NCBI GenBank assembly: GCA_903939735.1
Contig: CAJAIA010000003.1
Span: 1-64,000 of the forward strand
Length of the DNA: 64,000 bases
Direction of reading: 5' to 3'
Source of the DNA: an uncultured Ignavibacteria bacterium
Lineage (GTDB): Bacteria > Bacteroidota > Ignavibacteria > Kapaibacteriales > Kapaibacteriaceae
The position numbers and the translations under genes were made by a program. The notes below the pieces were generated by a model. It saw only the letters and a list, made by a program, of their open reading frames with translations, was not told the DNA's origin and did not search any database. Every line of letters begins with the position of its first letter. Within the stretch, counting starts at the first letter, position 1. Below, one piece after another: positions 46,260 to 56,991 of this stretch.

Positions 46260-48281
46260 ATGAACCGTTTCCGTACGCCTTTCCATAGCTGTGCAATCGC
46301 TGCAACACTGTTGTTGGGCGCTTCTGTTATGTCGGCACAACAGACATCGTCGCTTCGCGCGGTATCGATCCCACAATCGAACCAGTCTGTCGTCTCTCGT
46401 ACGCCGCTGCAGCCAGCAAAGCCCCTTCCAGCCATTGGCACGGAAGAAACACGTGCAGCAGTTGAGCACCCACTCACGATGCGCCGCACCCCAAAGGTTG
46501 TTGATGCCGTGCAGAACGGACTCCCGGGTGTTGAAGCTGGATTCACGTATTACGACTTCCAGACCAACGGCGCTATGGCGAACCGCGTTGTGTACACAGC
46601 CGACGGACCGGACAAGTACGTGCAGATGGTATGGATGGTTTCAAAGGACTCCACCCGCGACCTAACGACACGCATTCCTGGTTTCACGGGCAATTTCCGC
46701 GGCACGCACTATACCTTCGCTGACGTTACAAACCCGGATGCTCCGGTACTTGGCATTGAGGACTGGCAAAAGGTTGAAGCGCAGCGTGCGGGATGGCCGT
46801 CGCTCGTGCAGTATGAAGACGGACTTGTCGGTACTCCATCACACACACCTGTTCGCTTCTACGGAAACTCAGGCCTTGGCGACCAGCCAATCCTCTACAA
46901 GGAAGTCACATCACCTGCCGACTCAGCACTGTGGCCGCGTGCCGCTGTTGACGGCAATGGCACAACACACTTGATCTACAACCGCACAGTAGGCGGTGCG
47001 GCAAATCAGGCGAATGTCGTTGGATATCGTCGTTCGACTGACGGTGGCTTCACATGGAGCTCAGAAATTGTCCTGAACGGCTCAAGCTCGCCTGCCGGCG
47101 AACTCAATGGCGGTCTCGGCGGTGACACCTATGCAGTAACGGCTCGTGGTAACAAGGTCGTTGTAGCATGGACGGAATACGGATGGCGCACGTTGAGCTA
47201 CACGTCGACAGACGGTGGCGAAACATGGCCAGCTGAGAATGCACGCGTGATTTATGGTCCGGATCACACAGATCTTGATTCGGGTATGACGGAGTGGGGT
47301 ACGTTCAAGGTGTATACCGATTCGGTAGCTGCACCAAATGGACACCTCGACGTCATTATCGACAGCGAAGGCACAACGCACTACGTTATCGGTACTGTGT
47401 TGTCGACAATCGTGCGTAGCGATACGCTGGGCCAGCGTCAGAACATCATCTCGTTCCTCCAAGATCGTCCGTCACTCCGTGCTTCACGCATGCTGTACAC
47501 GAATCAGAACGAGCAGAACCTCTACTACATGGCTCCACCGAACGGTGGTGACTACGACGGTCAAGGTGTGCCACTCAACCTCCGGTATCTCGACGGCATG
47601 AGCCGTTGGCCGCAGCTGGGTATTGATGCGCAGGACAACATTTACATGACGTATGGTTCGTTCAAGAACGGCGACGTCAAGAGCATCCTTGCCGACACAA
47701 CAGGCGGTAATCAGCAGTCGGAGCCAGACACGCTTGTGACGGTGAATGCGCTCAACGGCCACATCTACGCTACATACAAGCCAAAGGGCTTCAACATCTG
47801 GTCGACACCAACTGATCTCACACCGGAAGGCGTGAACTGTCAGTATGCATCGCTGTGCGATGATGTTGTCAACGGCCGCATGTACATCGGGTACAGTGCG
47901 AGCCCAAATCCTGGTGATCGCGTAACGAACGTTGAAACACCAGCAGATCCTGCGAAGGTGATGCTGATGGCGTTCGACATCAACAAGCTGTCTCCGGTAA
48001 ACAGTGTTGAGGAGTCGGAACCGATCCTCACGCGCGCCACGATCACGCCAAATCCTGCAAATGATGTTGCAACGGTTCGTATCGAGCCTGTAACACAAGG
48101 CCGCGTCACCGTGTCCCTCATTTCAGCACTTGGTGAAACAATCATGACATCGCAAAGTCCAGCTGGCAATGGTAGCTGGGATCTCATGATCGCGACACGC
48201 GACCTTTCGGCTGGTACATATCATGTTGTGGTTGAGCAGAATGGTGCACGCACCGTCTCGCCACTTGTGGTTGTCCGCTGA
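46260..48281 (+). CDS. Secreted BNR/sialidase-like propeller protein with T9SS type A sorting domain
   Basis: RSTDGGFTWSSE and TSTDGGETWPAEN (Asp-box-like); C-terminus ATITPNPANDVATVRIEPVTQGRVTVSLISALGETIMTSQSPAGNGSWDLMIATRDLSAGTYHVVVEQNGARTVSPLVVVR. Confidence 0.83.
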   Translation: MNRFRTPFHSCAIAATLLLGASVMSAQQTSSLRAVSIPQSNQSVVSRTPLQPAKPLPAIGTEETRAAVEHPLTMRRTPKVVDAVQNGLPGVEAGFTYYDFQTNGAMANRVVYTADGPDKYVQMVWMVSKDSTRDLTTRIPGFTGNFRGTHYTFADVTNPDAPVLGIEDWQKVEAQRAGWPSLVQYEDGLVGTPSHTPVRFYGNSGLGDQPILYKEVTSPADSALWPRAAVDGNGTTHLIYNRTVGGAANQANVVGYRRSTDGGFTWSSEIVLNGSSSPAGELNGGLGGDTYAVTARGNKVVVAWTEYGWRTLSYTSTDGGETWPAENARVIYGPDHTDLDSGMTEWGTFKVYTDSVAAPNGHLDVIIDSEGTTHYVIGTVLSTIVRSDTLGQRQNIISFLQDRPSLRASRMLYTNQNEQNLYYMAPPNGGDYDGQGVPLNLRYLDGMSRWPQLGIDAQDNIYMTYGSFKNGDVKSILADTTGGNQQSEPDTLVTVNALNGHIYATYKPKGFNIWSTPTDLTPEGVNCQYASLCDDVVNGRMYIGYSASPNPGDRVTNVETPADPAKVMLMAFDINKLSPVNSVEESEPILTRATITPNPANDVATVRIEPVTQGRVTVSLISALGETIMTSQSPAGNGSWDLMIATRDLSAGTYHVVVEQNGARTVSPLVVVR

Positions 48282-48327
48282 TCCAACTTCGAATTAATTA
48301 CACAACGAGTCCCTCAGGAGTATGCTA

Positions 48328-51300
48328 ATGGTACGTCGGTACCTTCTTGTGGCGATCCTACTTGCCGCGGCAACAACCGCGTCGTGGGCCGGGATCACAG
48401 GCATTCTGACCGGTAAGGTCACAGATTCGGATGGAAAGCCGGTACCCGGTGCAACGATCCGTGTTCTCGGAACAACGCGTGGTGCCAGCGCGAAGATTGA
48501 TGGTCGATACAACATCACCAACATCACGGCCGGTAGCTATACCGTGCGTGTAACGTCGGTGGGCTTCGACACGGCACTTGCCAAGGTCACGATTGTTGCT
48601 GACCAGACACTGACCCTCAACTTCAAGCTTGAGATTGGTGGCAAAAAGGGCAAGGAAATCCGCGTCACAGCTGATCGTGAAATGGTGCGAAGCACGGACG
48701 TCGGTTCGAACACCGTTGTCAAGGGTGAGGACATGACGAAGATCGCGCGTGATAACGTGGCTTCGGCACTCTCGCTCAACGCTGGTATTCGTGCATCGGG
48801 CAACAACTTCGTTGTTCGTGGATCGCGTACCACCGAAACACAGGTGTTGGTTGACGGTCTTACTGTGACTGACCAGTTTACTGGTGGTCTTGGTAATTCC
48901 GGATCGACAGTTTCGGCCGCAATGCCAAGTCCGTTCGCTACCGAACAGGTAGATGCGAAGACGGGTGGATTCGGTGCTGAGTACGGCAACGCGCTCGGTG
49001 GTATCGTCAACACTGTTGTAAAGACAGGTAAGACAGACCGCTATGAAGGTCTTGTTCGCTGGCGCAAGGACGTACCGTTCCTCTTCGGTACTGCTGGCAA
49101 TGGCGTACAGGCAGGCTTCCCACTCGAAGACGTTGTTGACGTCACGTTGGGTGGTCCGCTTGGCTTTAGCAATTCGACATTCTTCGTTGCTGTTCGCAAC
49201 ACGTATCAGAACAACCGCAACTTCGGTCTGCAGGTGCTCGATCCGCTCGGCAACAACCTCGGTATGCAGCCGAACAACCGCACTTGGTCACGTAACATCA
49301 CCGGTCGTCTGCGTTTCCAAGTTGATGGAAACACATCGCTCCTCGTTGGTGGTATGTACGGCGTTGTAAATGCTGAACGAAACGGTTGGGGTTGGTTGTA
49401 TGCAAACGACGAAGGCATCCCAACGTCCATGAACGGCAACCCAATTGCTGGCGCAGTCGGCAATGGCGTGCCAGAGCGCAACGTAAAGCAGATTGTTGTG
49501 CAGGAATTCACAACGAACGGCTTTGCGCAGTGGAACCAGAGTGTTGGCGACAACCTCGTCTATGAAGTACGTGGTTCATATAACTCAAAGACAACAGAAA
49601 CCGGTAAGCGCAAGACGAACAACGGCACGAGCCTTTCGCCAAGCCTCTTCGGCGGTTTCGACATCTACCTTCCAGAAGACAACCTTGCGTTTAACGACTC
49701 ATCGTATATCAGTGGTTCAAACAAGATCCTCGATGCATACGATTACCTGCGTCAGACAGCATTCACTGAAGATGGATATCTGAAGATTGAGACTACAAAG
49801 CGTAATCCGCTCACGGGATACGTTGAAGGTCCACCTGACTTCCAATCGACACGCAACCCATACGGTCTGTTCGGATACTTCGCAGCGCGTGGTAACGAAG
49901 GCGGTATTGACTTGCGCAATGCAACGTTCTATCAGCTCGATGGTAACGTTACCTACAAGGCTGATATCGGCAGCACGCAACACGTTATGAAGGCCGGTTT
50001 CGAATTCCGTTCGCTGAACCTCACACGCCACTCAAACGGTAATCCATGGGATGGTTCACCGTTCTATGATGTGTACGGCAGCGGCTACGGTGGCAACCTG
50101 TACTTCGACGTTAAGGCTGACGATCCTGCATCTGCAGCTGCAAAGGCTGAATCAGAGAAGCCATACACACCGACAACGGCAGCATTCTTCATTCAAGACC
50201 AGATCCTCTTCAAGGGGCTTGTGTTCACACCTGGTCTTCGTATGGACTACCTCAATGCTGACGCGTTGTATCGCACGAGCTACGATGCCTTCTATCCGTT
50301 CGGCTCAGGCCAAGGATTTGCGCGCGTCGATGCGAAGCTCTATTTGAGCCCACGTATCTCGATCACATATCCGCTGACAGATCGTCAGAACTTCCAGCTC
50401 TCGTACGGTATCTACTACCAAGCTCCACCATGGGCTGACTTCTATGACTCGTTCAACGCATTCCAGCTGCGCGGTAGCCAAGTTCTTGGTAATCCAAACA
50501 TGGAAATGCAGCGTACGAACCAGTATCAAGTTGCCTACAATCAGCAGCTGACAGACGACCTTGCTCTTACCATCACTGGTTACTACAAGGACATCTACAA
50601 CCAGTCTGGTCTTGCCTACGTTCGCGTTGCGCCGACACCGTTCTTCCAGCGCGTTCTGGCTGACTACGGTAACTCGCGCGGTGTTGAAATCACATTCATG
50701 AAGCGCCTGTCGGACAACTGGCAGTTCAACTTGAACTACACGTTGTCATCAGCTCGCGGTACAGCAAACGCAAGCACGACGGCTGTTGGTCTCGATCCAT
50801 TCACTGGCGAGCCGGCCTTCCCAGTTACAGACTTCCCACTTGACTTCGATCAGCGTAACCGCGTAAACGGTCAGATCGGTTTCAGCTGGGGTAACGACGA
50901 AGGTCCATCGATTGCAGGCATCACATTCCTCGAGTACATCACGGTCAACCTCTCGGGCTCGTGGCAGTCAGGTCTGCCATACACGCCGGTTGATGCACGT
51001 GGTCAAGCTGCAGGACAGATCAACGCTGCTCGCTTCCCATCAAACTGGAACTCTGAGCTTCGTATCACACGGACTATTCCGTTGAACGACGTTCTCGGCG
51101 GTAACTCAGCAATCGATCTCACGCTCGACGTGACAAACCTGTTGAACTTCACGAATGCTGTTTCGTTCTACACAGCAACAGGCAGCCCAGACTTCGACGG
51201 TTTTGCATTGAACCGTCAGCAGTCGGACTTCCCAGCTGTTACGTACTATCGTGATGCAAACCCAGGTAACAAGGTTACGATTGCGGCGAATCAATACGAC

Positions 51301-51471
51301 CGCGTTGGTCTTCGCCTGTATCAACAGCGCGTTGACTTCAACCAAGATGGTCGCGTAACACCAGAAGAAACGTACCGTGGTTATAAGGAATACGTCGACG
51401 ACGTCGTTGCTCGCCGTGGTAATTATCAATTCCCGCGTACAGCGTACTTCGCTGTAGCGTTCCGATTCTAA
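48328..51471 (+). CDS. TonB-dependent receptor with N-terminal carboxypeptidase-regulatory-like (CarboxypepD_reg) domain
   Basis: GKVTDSDGKPVPGATIRVLGTTRGASAKIDGRYNITNITAGSYTVRVTSVGF; plug IRASGNNFVVRGSRTTETQVLVDGL...GFGAEYGNALGGIVNTVVKTG; AGGAG 7 nt before ATG at 48328. Confidence 0.9.
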   Translation: MVRRYLLVAILLAAATTASWAGITGILTGKVTDSDGKPVPGATIRVLGTTRGASAKIDGRYNITNITAGSYTVRVTSVGFDTALAKVTIVADQTLTLNFKLEIGGKKGKEIRVTADREMVRSTDVGSNTVVKGEDMTKIARDNVASALSLNAGIRASGNNFVVRGSRTTETQVLVDGLTVTDQFTGGLGNSGSTVSAAMPSPFATEQVDAKTGGFGAEYGNALGGIVNTVVKTGKTDRYEGLVRWRKDVPFLFGTAGNGVQAGFPLEDVVDVTLGGPLGFSNSTFFVAVRNTYQNNRNFGLQVLDPLGNNLGMQPNNRTWSRNITGRLRFQVDGNTSLLVGGMYGVVNAERNGWGWLYANDEGIPTSMNGNPIAGAVGNGVPERNVKQIVVQEFTTNGFAQWNQSVGDNLVYEVRGSYNSKTTETGKRKTNNGTSLSPSLFGGFDIYLPEDNLAFNDSSYISGSNKILDAYDYLRQTAFTEDGYLKIETTKRNPLTGYVEGPPDFQSTRNPYGLFGYFAARGNEGGIDLRNATFYQLDGNVTYKADIGSTQHVMKAGFEFRSLNLTRHSNGNPWDGSPFYDVYGSGYGGNLYFDVKADDPASAAAKAESEKPYTPTTAAFFIQDQILFKGLVFTPGLRMDYLNADALYRTSYDAFYPFGSGQGFARVDAKLYLSPRISITYPLTDRQNFQLSYGIYYQAPPWADFYDSFNAFQLRGSQVLGNPNMEMQRTNQYQVAYNQQLTDDLALTITGYYKDIYNQSGLAYVRVAPTPFFQRVLADYGNSRGVEITFMKRLSDNWQFNLNYTLSSARGTANASTTAVGLDPFTGEPAFPVTDFPLDFDQRNRVNGQIGFSWGNDEGPSIAGITFLEYITVNLSGSWQSGLPYTPVDARGQAAGQINAARFPSNWNSELRITRTIPLNDVLGGNSAIDLTLDVTNLLNFTNAVSFYTATGSPDFDGFALNRQQSDFPAVTYYRDANPGNKVTIAANQYDRVGLRLYQQRVDFNQDGRVTPEETYRGYKEYVDDVVARRGNYQFPRTAYFAVAFRF

Positions 51472-51517
51472 CGCGGGAGCCCCAACTATGAACTTGAAGA
51501 AGAACATTGGAGATGTC

Positions 51518-54500
51518 ATGACACAACGATGGATGCTGCGAAGCGCGGTTCTTGCCATCCTTGCGATGGCCTCCGTTGCTGCGTTTGCAGGAACGAACGG
51601 TACGCCACAGCGTCGCACGGAAAAAGACAAGGCAAGCGAACAAGTGCAGCGTACTCCTCGCGGCGTGTTCGATCAGCAACGAAATGTTGTATCGAACATC
51701 GACTTCCAGACAACCAACTATGGCATCTTCGGATTTGACGTTCGAAATGGTGTCGGTGGTACGTTCTGGCCACGCGGTCGCAACAACCAGTACATTTTTG
51801 CTGGTGGTGCATGGTTCGGTGCGCGTAAGCGTCCACCAGGATCTGACTCGCTTCGTAAGCGCGTGCTGATCACGTACAACCCGAATTCGGGCTTGTCGTG
51901 GATGGTGCCGGGCACGATCGAGGACGGCGACCAAGTGATCACAACTGCAGATGCAGGGATCAACAAGTACCGTACATTCTTCTCGACCGATTTTAGCACA
52001 ACAGACGGTACGGACTTCGCGAACCCGTCGTTCCCGCGTTGGCCAATCTGGGATACATCCCCAAGTGACACTGTCCGTTTTAACAACTACTACGGACTGT
52101 ACGTAAACGACCCAACACAACGATTCAAGACGACGTACCCGAAGGGCCCAGCGTTCATCTCGGAAGAAGATGTGTTCTCGGTATATAAGGACACAGACCT
52201 CAACTACTACGAGGGTGGTGTTACCAAGCGTAAGGCCGACGGCTACCCACTGGGCTTCCAAATCGAGCAGATGGTCTACTCGTGGGGCTTCGGTGACTAT
52301 GCCGACTTCTTGTTCTTGAAGTACATGTTCATTCACCCAGCGAGCTACAAGGACACACTGTACGACTGCTGGATGGCTGCTGTACAAGACGTTGATATTG
52401 CGCTTCGCACTAACCCAGTTGGTGGCGCACAGAACGACCGTGCTCGCTTCTACGATGAAGAGCCTGGTCTGAACCTTGCAGTTCAATGGACAAACGTTGA
52501 TCGTGGTGAAGCTGGTCAAGGCTTCGGCTACCTCGGCTTCAACTTCCTTGAGTCGCCAGCGATCGATGCTGAGAAGTTCATGCGCAAGGACAAGCGCCAG
52601 TTCCCAGTTTCTGAGCAGCTCGGTATGCGCACGATGCGCAACTGGCCTATCACGGAAGACCCGATCGAAAACGAAGACCGGTATAACTTCATCTCGAGCC
52701 AACGTCTTGATGGCGACCTTGGTCCTGGCGACCGCCGCCTTATGATGGCAACAGGTCCGTTCCACATGCGTCCAGGCGACTCAGCACGTATCGTTGTTGG
52801 TATCATCCTTGGAGGTACAGCAAACGGTGGCGATGCAACGGGTACAACAGAAGACATGGCCGAACTGATCCGTAAGGTTCGTTTCGCACAATTCGTCTAC
52901 GACAATCAGTTCCGTGCTCCAAAGCCACCAGACCTCACGGTCATCAAGGGTGCTCCGCGCGGTTCTGCAGCTGGTAAGAACTCCTTCATGACAATTCCTG
53001 AAGAAGGATTCCTCCCGCTCAACAATGCTATTGCTATCCAGTGGGACTCAACAGCAGAAATCTCTGTTGATACACTTGAGCGTGGTCTCGACTTCATGGG
53101 CTATCGCATCTATCGCGCACGCCGGATTGATCAAGACACGTTTGCCGTCGACTTCCAAGAGAACGCTCGCAAGGGTCCACTCGCATGGAAGCAAATCGGA
53201 CAATTCGCGATGGCTTCACCATTCGTGAAGGAAGGTGCTGCGATTGGTAGCACAGGCGTTCGCATGGATCAGTTCCAAGTGATCGACGTGATTAAGCCGA
53301 ATCAGCGCAAGTTCATGGTCGTTCGCTCGGTGAATCTTCAGCAAGAGCCATGGGGATCATACTTCTCACGTCTGCTCCGCGGTCGTGACTCGCTCTATGG
53401 TCTGCGTATCAATCGCTCGGACTCGACGATTATCACAACGGGCTTTGTGTCGGGCACGAACAATCGCGTTCCGAACTTCGACAAGCTCGATTCGATCCGC
53501 TTTACGTACTTCACGACGCTCATCGAGACACTTCCACCGGTTCGCCGCCTGGGTGCCAATCTTCAGCTCGACACGATCGCAGCGAAGGTTGCGAAGGATT
53601 CACTTGTGAAGCTGATCCTTGCTCGCCGCGTGAAGATGGAGCCGTTCCAGTTCAACGATACGGATACCGTATTCTCGGCAGATGGTTCTGCGAAGCTGGT
53701 CGCTGTTAAGCGTCCATGGGAAGAGACAAACGAAGTCCGCAAGGAGATCGTAGCCAAGTACATGCGCGAGACAACAAATGGTCGCGTATTCTTCGACCTT
53801 GGTGACGATGATCGTAACGGAACAGTTACGTACTCGGCAAACGCAGAAGCGAGCGAGAAGCTGATCAACAACATCGACTACACATATGCTGTTCGTGCAT
53901 ATGACGAAGGCGATTACCTTCTCCCAACACCGCCAAAGCTGAACAACCGCGCGGTTGGTCTGCCGAATGTTGTTACGGCAACACCACTGGCATCACGCCC
54001 AGGTAACGCGGCAGCCTTTACGTTTACAACGGACGATGCAAATCGCAAGAAGCTCGGTGGTATCTACAACGTTCGTCTTCTTGTGAACGACCAGCAGCGC
54101 TTCAATCAATTGTTTGCAGGCCGTACGCTTGAGCTGGAGTTCTTCCGTTTCTGGACAGGCTTCAATCCTGTGCCGAACTCAACTGCTCCGGGTGATGGTC
54201 TCTACGGTGTTGTCTTCATTCTCCGCGATTCGTCAACACGCGAAGAACTCAACACATGGACAAGCTTCCTTCCACCGGAACTCTGCCCATCGTCGAACGT
54301 TCCTGGTCTCCCAGGCTACTTCACTGAAAACTCAGCGGTCTATGTCGATACCAATCAGGTGATGTACGACACAGTGTACAACACTGATGGTTCGATCCGT
54401 CGCATCGATTCTACGCTGTTTGGTTTGCCAGATTCACGTGAGAAGGTGATCCGCTCGGGCATGTTCACATCGGATGCTGCCTGCTTTGCGAACAAGTATG

Positions 54501-55819
54501 CCTTCGGTGCACTTGGTGTAGCGTTCGATTATGCAATCGAGCAGTGGGGTGGTATCTACCGTGCAGACACAGCATTCGTTGCAAGCGGTCCAGCAGGTTA
54601 TCCTGTGTCGAAAAACAACTCTGTTGCGTCGGTGTACAACAACTCGAATGAGTTGAACCCGGCACCACCGTACATCCAGCTACCGTATCCAGACTTTGTT
54701 CCTGCACAGCCGTGGGCGACGAGTTACAACAACGGACCTGGTATCTACGAAGTGACATTCAAAGAAGGTGGAACGGAATCGATTCGCACCAACTTCGAAG
54801 TTGCTGCTGGTCGTGACTCGCTCATTACATTCAGCGATGTTCCATACCTCACGTATGACATCAAGAACGTCTACTCCTTCGAACGCCAAGATCCACGTGC
54901 CGATGGCACGGTGGGAACAGCAACTGTTGGATACGACTTCAATCTGACGCCTCAGGTTCTCGACTATGCAAAGATCCCTGCAGCACAAGTGCTCCAGTTC
55001 CCGAACCCAGAAGCTGTCCTTCTCGGCCACTTCACGGGTGCTACGTTCGGATGGCGCAACTCGCGTGGCTCGGACTTCCGTCCGTCCACACTTGCACGCT
55101 TGGCTGCACAGTCAAACGATGGTAAGCCAGTAGGTGAGCAGAACCGTTACTACCTTTCACGTCGTCTTTCGACGGGTGGTGGTGATACGCTCGACTTCAC
55201 ACACGTGATTGCACTTGGTGGTACGCAGTTCGTTCTGGACTTCGCACAACTCGGACGTATTCGTTCGAACCGCACGATCACTGATGCTGCTCCAACACCA
55301 TCGAGTCCAGTAACACAGTGGGCTACGGAAGATGTCAAGCCAGGCGATAAGATTCGCCTCCTGACATTCGGTGGTGCATTCGGTTTCCCATTCGATTCGG
55401 CAAAGGCGTACATCCGTGTCGCTCAGTACGATCCGTACACGGCACAGTCAAACGCACAGTCGTACTCGGATGAACAGCTCGAACAAGTTCAGGTTGTACC
55501 GAATCCGTACTACGTAACACACGAAGGTGTTACGACGCCATTCCAAGGCCAGCTCTACTTTACACGTCTGCCACGTGTGTGTAAGATCTCGATCTTCACA
55601 TCGAACGGTGAACTCGTGAAGGTGATCGATCATAACGAAACAAACGGAGTATCGCCAGACAGGGCCGGGGCCGATGTTTGGAACCTCCTCTCCAAGAACA
55701 ATCAGCGCGTTGCAAGCCAAATGCTTGTTGCGAAGATCGAAACTCCGGAAGGCGCTAGCGTCATCCGCAAGTTCACGATCATCGTAGGACCTGCACGTGT
55801 TGTTGGTGACGGACAGTAA
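51518..55819 (+). CDS. Giant secreted protein of unknown function with FlgD/T9SS-like C-terminal domain
   Basis: GGAG 7 nt before ATG 51518; signal MLRSAVLAILAMASVAAFA; C-terminus VQVVPNPYYVTHEG...CKISIFTSNGELVKVIDHNET...WNLLSKNNQRVASQMLVAKIETPEGASVIRKFTIIV. Confidence 0.75.
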   Translation: MTQRWMLRSAVLAILAMASVAAFAGTNGTPQRRTEKDKASEQVQRTPRGVFDQQRNVVSNIDFQTTNYGIFGFDVRNGVGGTFWPRGRNNQYIFAGGAWFGARKRPPGSDSLRKRVLITYNPNSGLSWMVPGTIEDGDQVITTADAGINKYRTFFSTDFSTTDGTDFANPSFPRWPIWDTSPSDTVRFNNYYGLYVNDPTQRFKTTYPKGPAFISEEDVFSVYKDTDLNYYEGGVTKRKADGYPLGFQIEQMVYSWGFGDYADFLFLKYMFIHPASYKDTLYDCWMAAVQDVDIALRTNPVGGAQNDRARFYDEEPGLNLAVQWTNVDRGEAGQGFGYLGFNFLESPAIDAEKFMRKDKRQFPVSEQLGMRTMRNWPITEDPIENEDRYNFISSQRLDGDLGPGDRRLMMATGPFHMRPGDSARIVVGIILGGTANGGDATGTTEDMAELIRKVRFAQFVYDNQFRAPKPPDLTVIKGAPRGSAAGKNSFMTIPEEGFLPLNNAIAIQWDSTAEISVDTLERGLDFMGYRIYRARRIDQDTFAVDFQENARKGPLAWKQIGQFAMASPFVKEGAAIGSTGVRMDQFQVIDVIKPNQRKFMVVRSVNLQQEPWGSYFSRLLRGRDSLYGLRINRSDSTIITTGFVSGTNNRVPNFDKLDSIRFTYFTTLIETLPPVRRLGANLQLDTIAAKVAKDSLVKLILARRVKMEPFQFNDTDTVFSADGSAKLVAVKRPWEETNEVRKEIVAKYMRETTNGRVFFDLGDDDRNGTVTYSANAEASEKLINNIDYTYAVRAYDEGDYLLPTPPKLNNRAVGLPNVVTATPLASRPGNAAAFTFTTDDANRKKLGGIYNVRLLVNDQQRFNQLFAGRTLELEFFRFWTGFNPVPNSTAPGDGLYGVVFILRDSSTREELNTWTSFLPPELCPSSNVPGLPGYFTENSAVYVDTNQVMYDTVYNTDGSIRRIDSTLFGLPDSREKVIRSGMFTSDAACFANKYAFGALGVAFDYAIEQWGGIYRADTAFVASGPAGYPVSKNNSVASVYNNSNELNPAPPYIQLPYPDFVPAQPWATSYNNGPGIYEVTFKEGGTESIRTNFEVAAGRDSLITFSDVPYLTYDIKNVYSFERQDPRADGTVGTATVGYDFNLTPQVLDYAKIPAAQVLQFPNPEAVLLGHFTGATFGWRNSRGSDFRPSTLARLAAQSNDGKPVGEQNRYYLSRRLSTGGGDTLDFTHVIALGGTQFVLDFAQLGRIRSNRTITDAAPTPSSPVTQWATEDVKPGDKIRLLTFGGAFGFPFDSAKAYIRVAQYDPYTAQSNAQSYSDEQLEQVQVVPNPYYVTHEGVTTPFQGQLYFTRLPRVCKISIFTSNGELVKVIDHNETNGVSPDRAGADVWNLLSKNNQRVASQMLVAKIETPEGASVIRKFTIIVGPARVVGDGQ

Positions 55820-55831
55820 GGGAGGGACACA

Positions 55832-56908
55832 ATGAAGAACATGAACACACTTACACGCATTGCCTTCGCGGCCTTCCTTCTCTGCATCTCCTCGTCGATG
55901 GCATCAGCACAGCTGATCGCCGTGACGGCCGGAGAGTTCACAAAGGTCGGTCTCTCAGGGGGTCAGTTCCTGAAGATTGGCGTCGGCGCTCGTGGTACGG
56001 GCATGGCCGGTGCATTCTCAGCGGTCTCTGATGACCTTTCATCGATCTTCTGGAATTCAGCAGGCTTGGCCGACGTCAAGCGCTATGCTGCTGATTTCAG
56101 CCAGACGTTCTGGTTCGCTGGAATGTCGCACAACTTCGCTGCTGTTGCGATTCCTGTCGGTGAGAAGTTCCGCCTCGGCGCAAGCTTCACGTCGTTCAGC
56201 TCTGGCAACATCAACGTGACGACGACAAATCAGCAGGACGGTACGGGCGGTATCTACAATGTGAGCGATATCGCTATCGGTATCACACTCGCTGGATACC
56301 TCACGGAGCAGTTCTCGTTCGGTGCAACAGCGAAGTATGTGCAGCACGCCTTCTCGAACATGAGCGCCAGCGGCGTTGTGTTCGACGTTGGTACGCGCTA
56401 CAATACGGGCTACAAGGGCTTGATGCTTGGTTTCTCGATCAATTCCCTTGGTACGCAACAGTCGTACGACGGACCCGAGATCACACGCACGAATAGCCCA
56501 ACGCCGGGTCTGAATAACATGTCGCTCGACATGCAGATGCAGACATCGCCGTTCGATATGCCACTGTCATTCCGTGCTGGTCTCGGTGCGGACCTCTGCC
56601 AGGGCATGCTCTTCGAACCACAAGTTGATGCCAATGGCGTACTCGAGCACTCGCTGGTAGCAGCGGTGGACTTCGAGACGTTCAGTGACACACCAGAACA
56701 ATTTGCTGTCGGTACAGAATACACATGGCGTGATTTCGTCAGTGTACGCGCTGGATATCGCTTCGGTTCAGATCAGTTCGGTCTGGCCGGTGGACTCGGC
56801 CTCCGCTATAATGGCGGTGGATTCGAGGGTCAAGTCGACTACTCTGTGAACCCAACACAGAACATCGGATTGATCAGCCGACTGAGCGTTGCGATGCGCT
56901 TCCAGTAA
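55832..56908 (+). CDS. PorV/PorQ (UPF0164-like) family outer membrane protein
   Basis: GGQFLKIGVGARGTGMAGAFSAVSDDLSSIFWNSAGLADVKRYAADFSQTFWFAGMSHNFAAVAIPV. Confidence 0.9.
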   Translation: MKNMNTLTRIAFAAFLLCISSSMASAQLIAVTAGEFTKVGLSGGQFLKIGVGARGTGMAGAFSAVSDDLSSIFWNSAGLADVKRYAADFSQTFWFAGMSHNFAAVAIPVGEKFRLGASFTSFSSGNINVTTTNQQDGTGGIYNVSDIAIGITLAGYLTEQFSFGATAKYVQHAFSNMSASGVVFDVGTRYNTGYKGLMLGFSINSLGTQQSYDGPEITRTNSPTPGLNNMSLDMQMQTSPFDMPLSFRAGLGADLCQGMLFEPQVDANGVLEHSLVAAVDFETFSDTPEQFAVGTEYTWRDFVSVRAGYRFGSDQFGLAGGLGLRYNGGGFEGQVDYSVNPTQNIGLISRLSVAMRFQ

Positions 56909-56935
56909 TCGACGGCTGTCGACGTAGAATTCTCT

Positions 56936-56976
56936 CAATGCCGTTGGTCCACTGGACGAACGGCATTGATTGTTTT
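56936..56976 (+). terminator. Rho-independent-type terminator after the PorV-family gene
   Basis: CAATGCCGTT...GTCC-ACT-GGAC...AACGGCATTG followed by ATTGTTTTT. Confidence 0.8.
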
Positions 56977-56991
56977 TAAGGGCACACTCCC

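Noticed and set aside
51338-52765. 475-aa minus-strand ORF opposite the start of the giant 51518 gene
   Set aside because: Low-complexity, Val/Cys/Arg-rich antisense translation with no recognisable motif; the plus strand has convincing proteins with RBSs. Best explained by codon bias keeping the antisense frame open.
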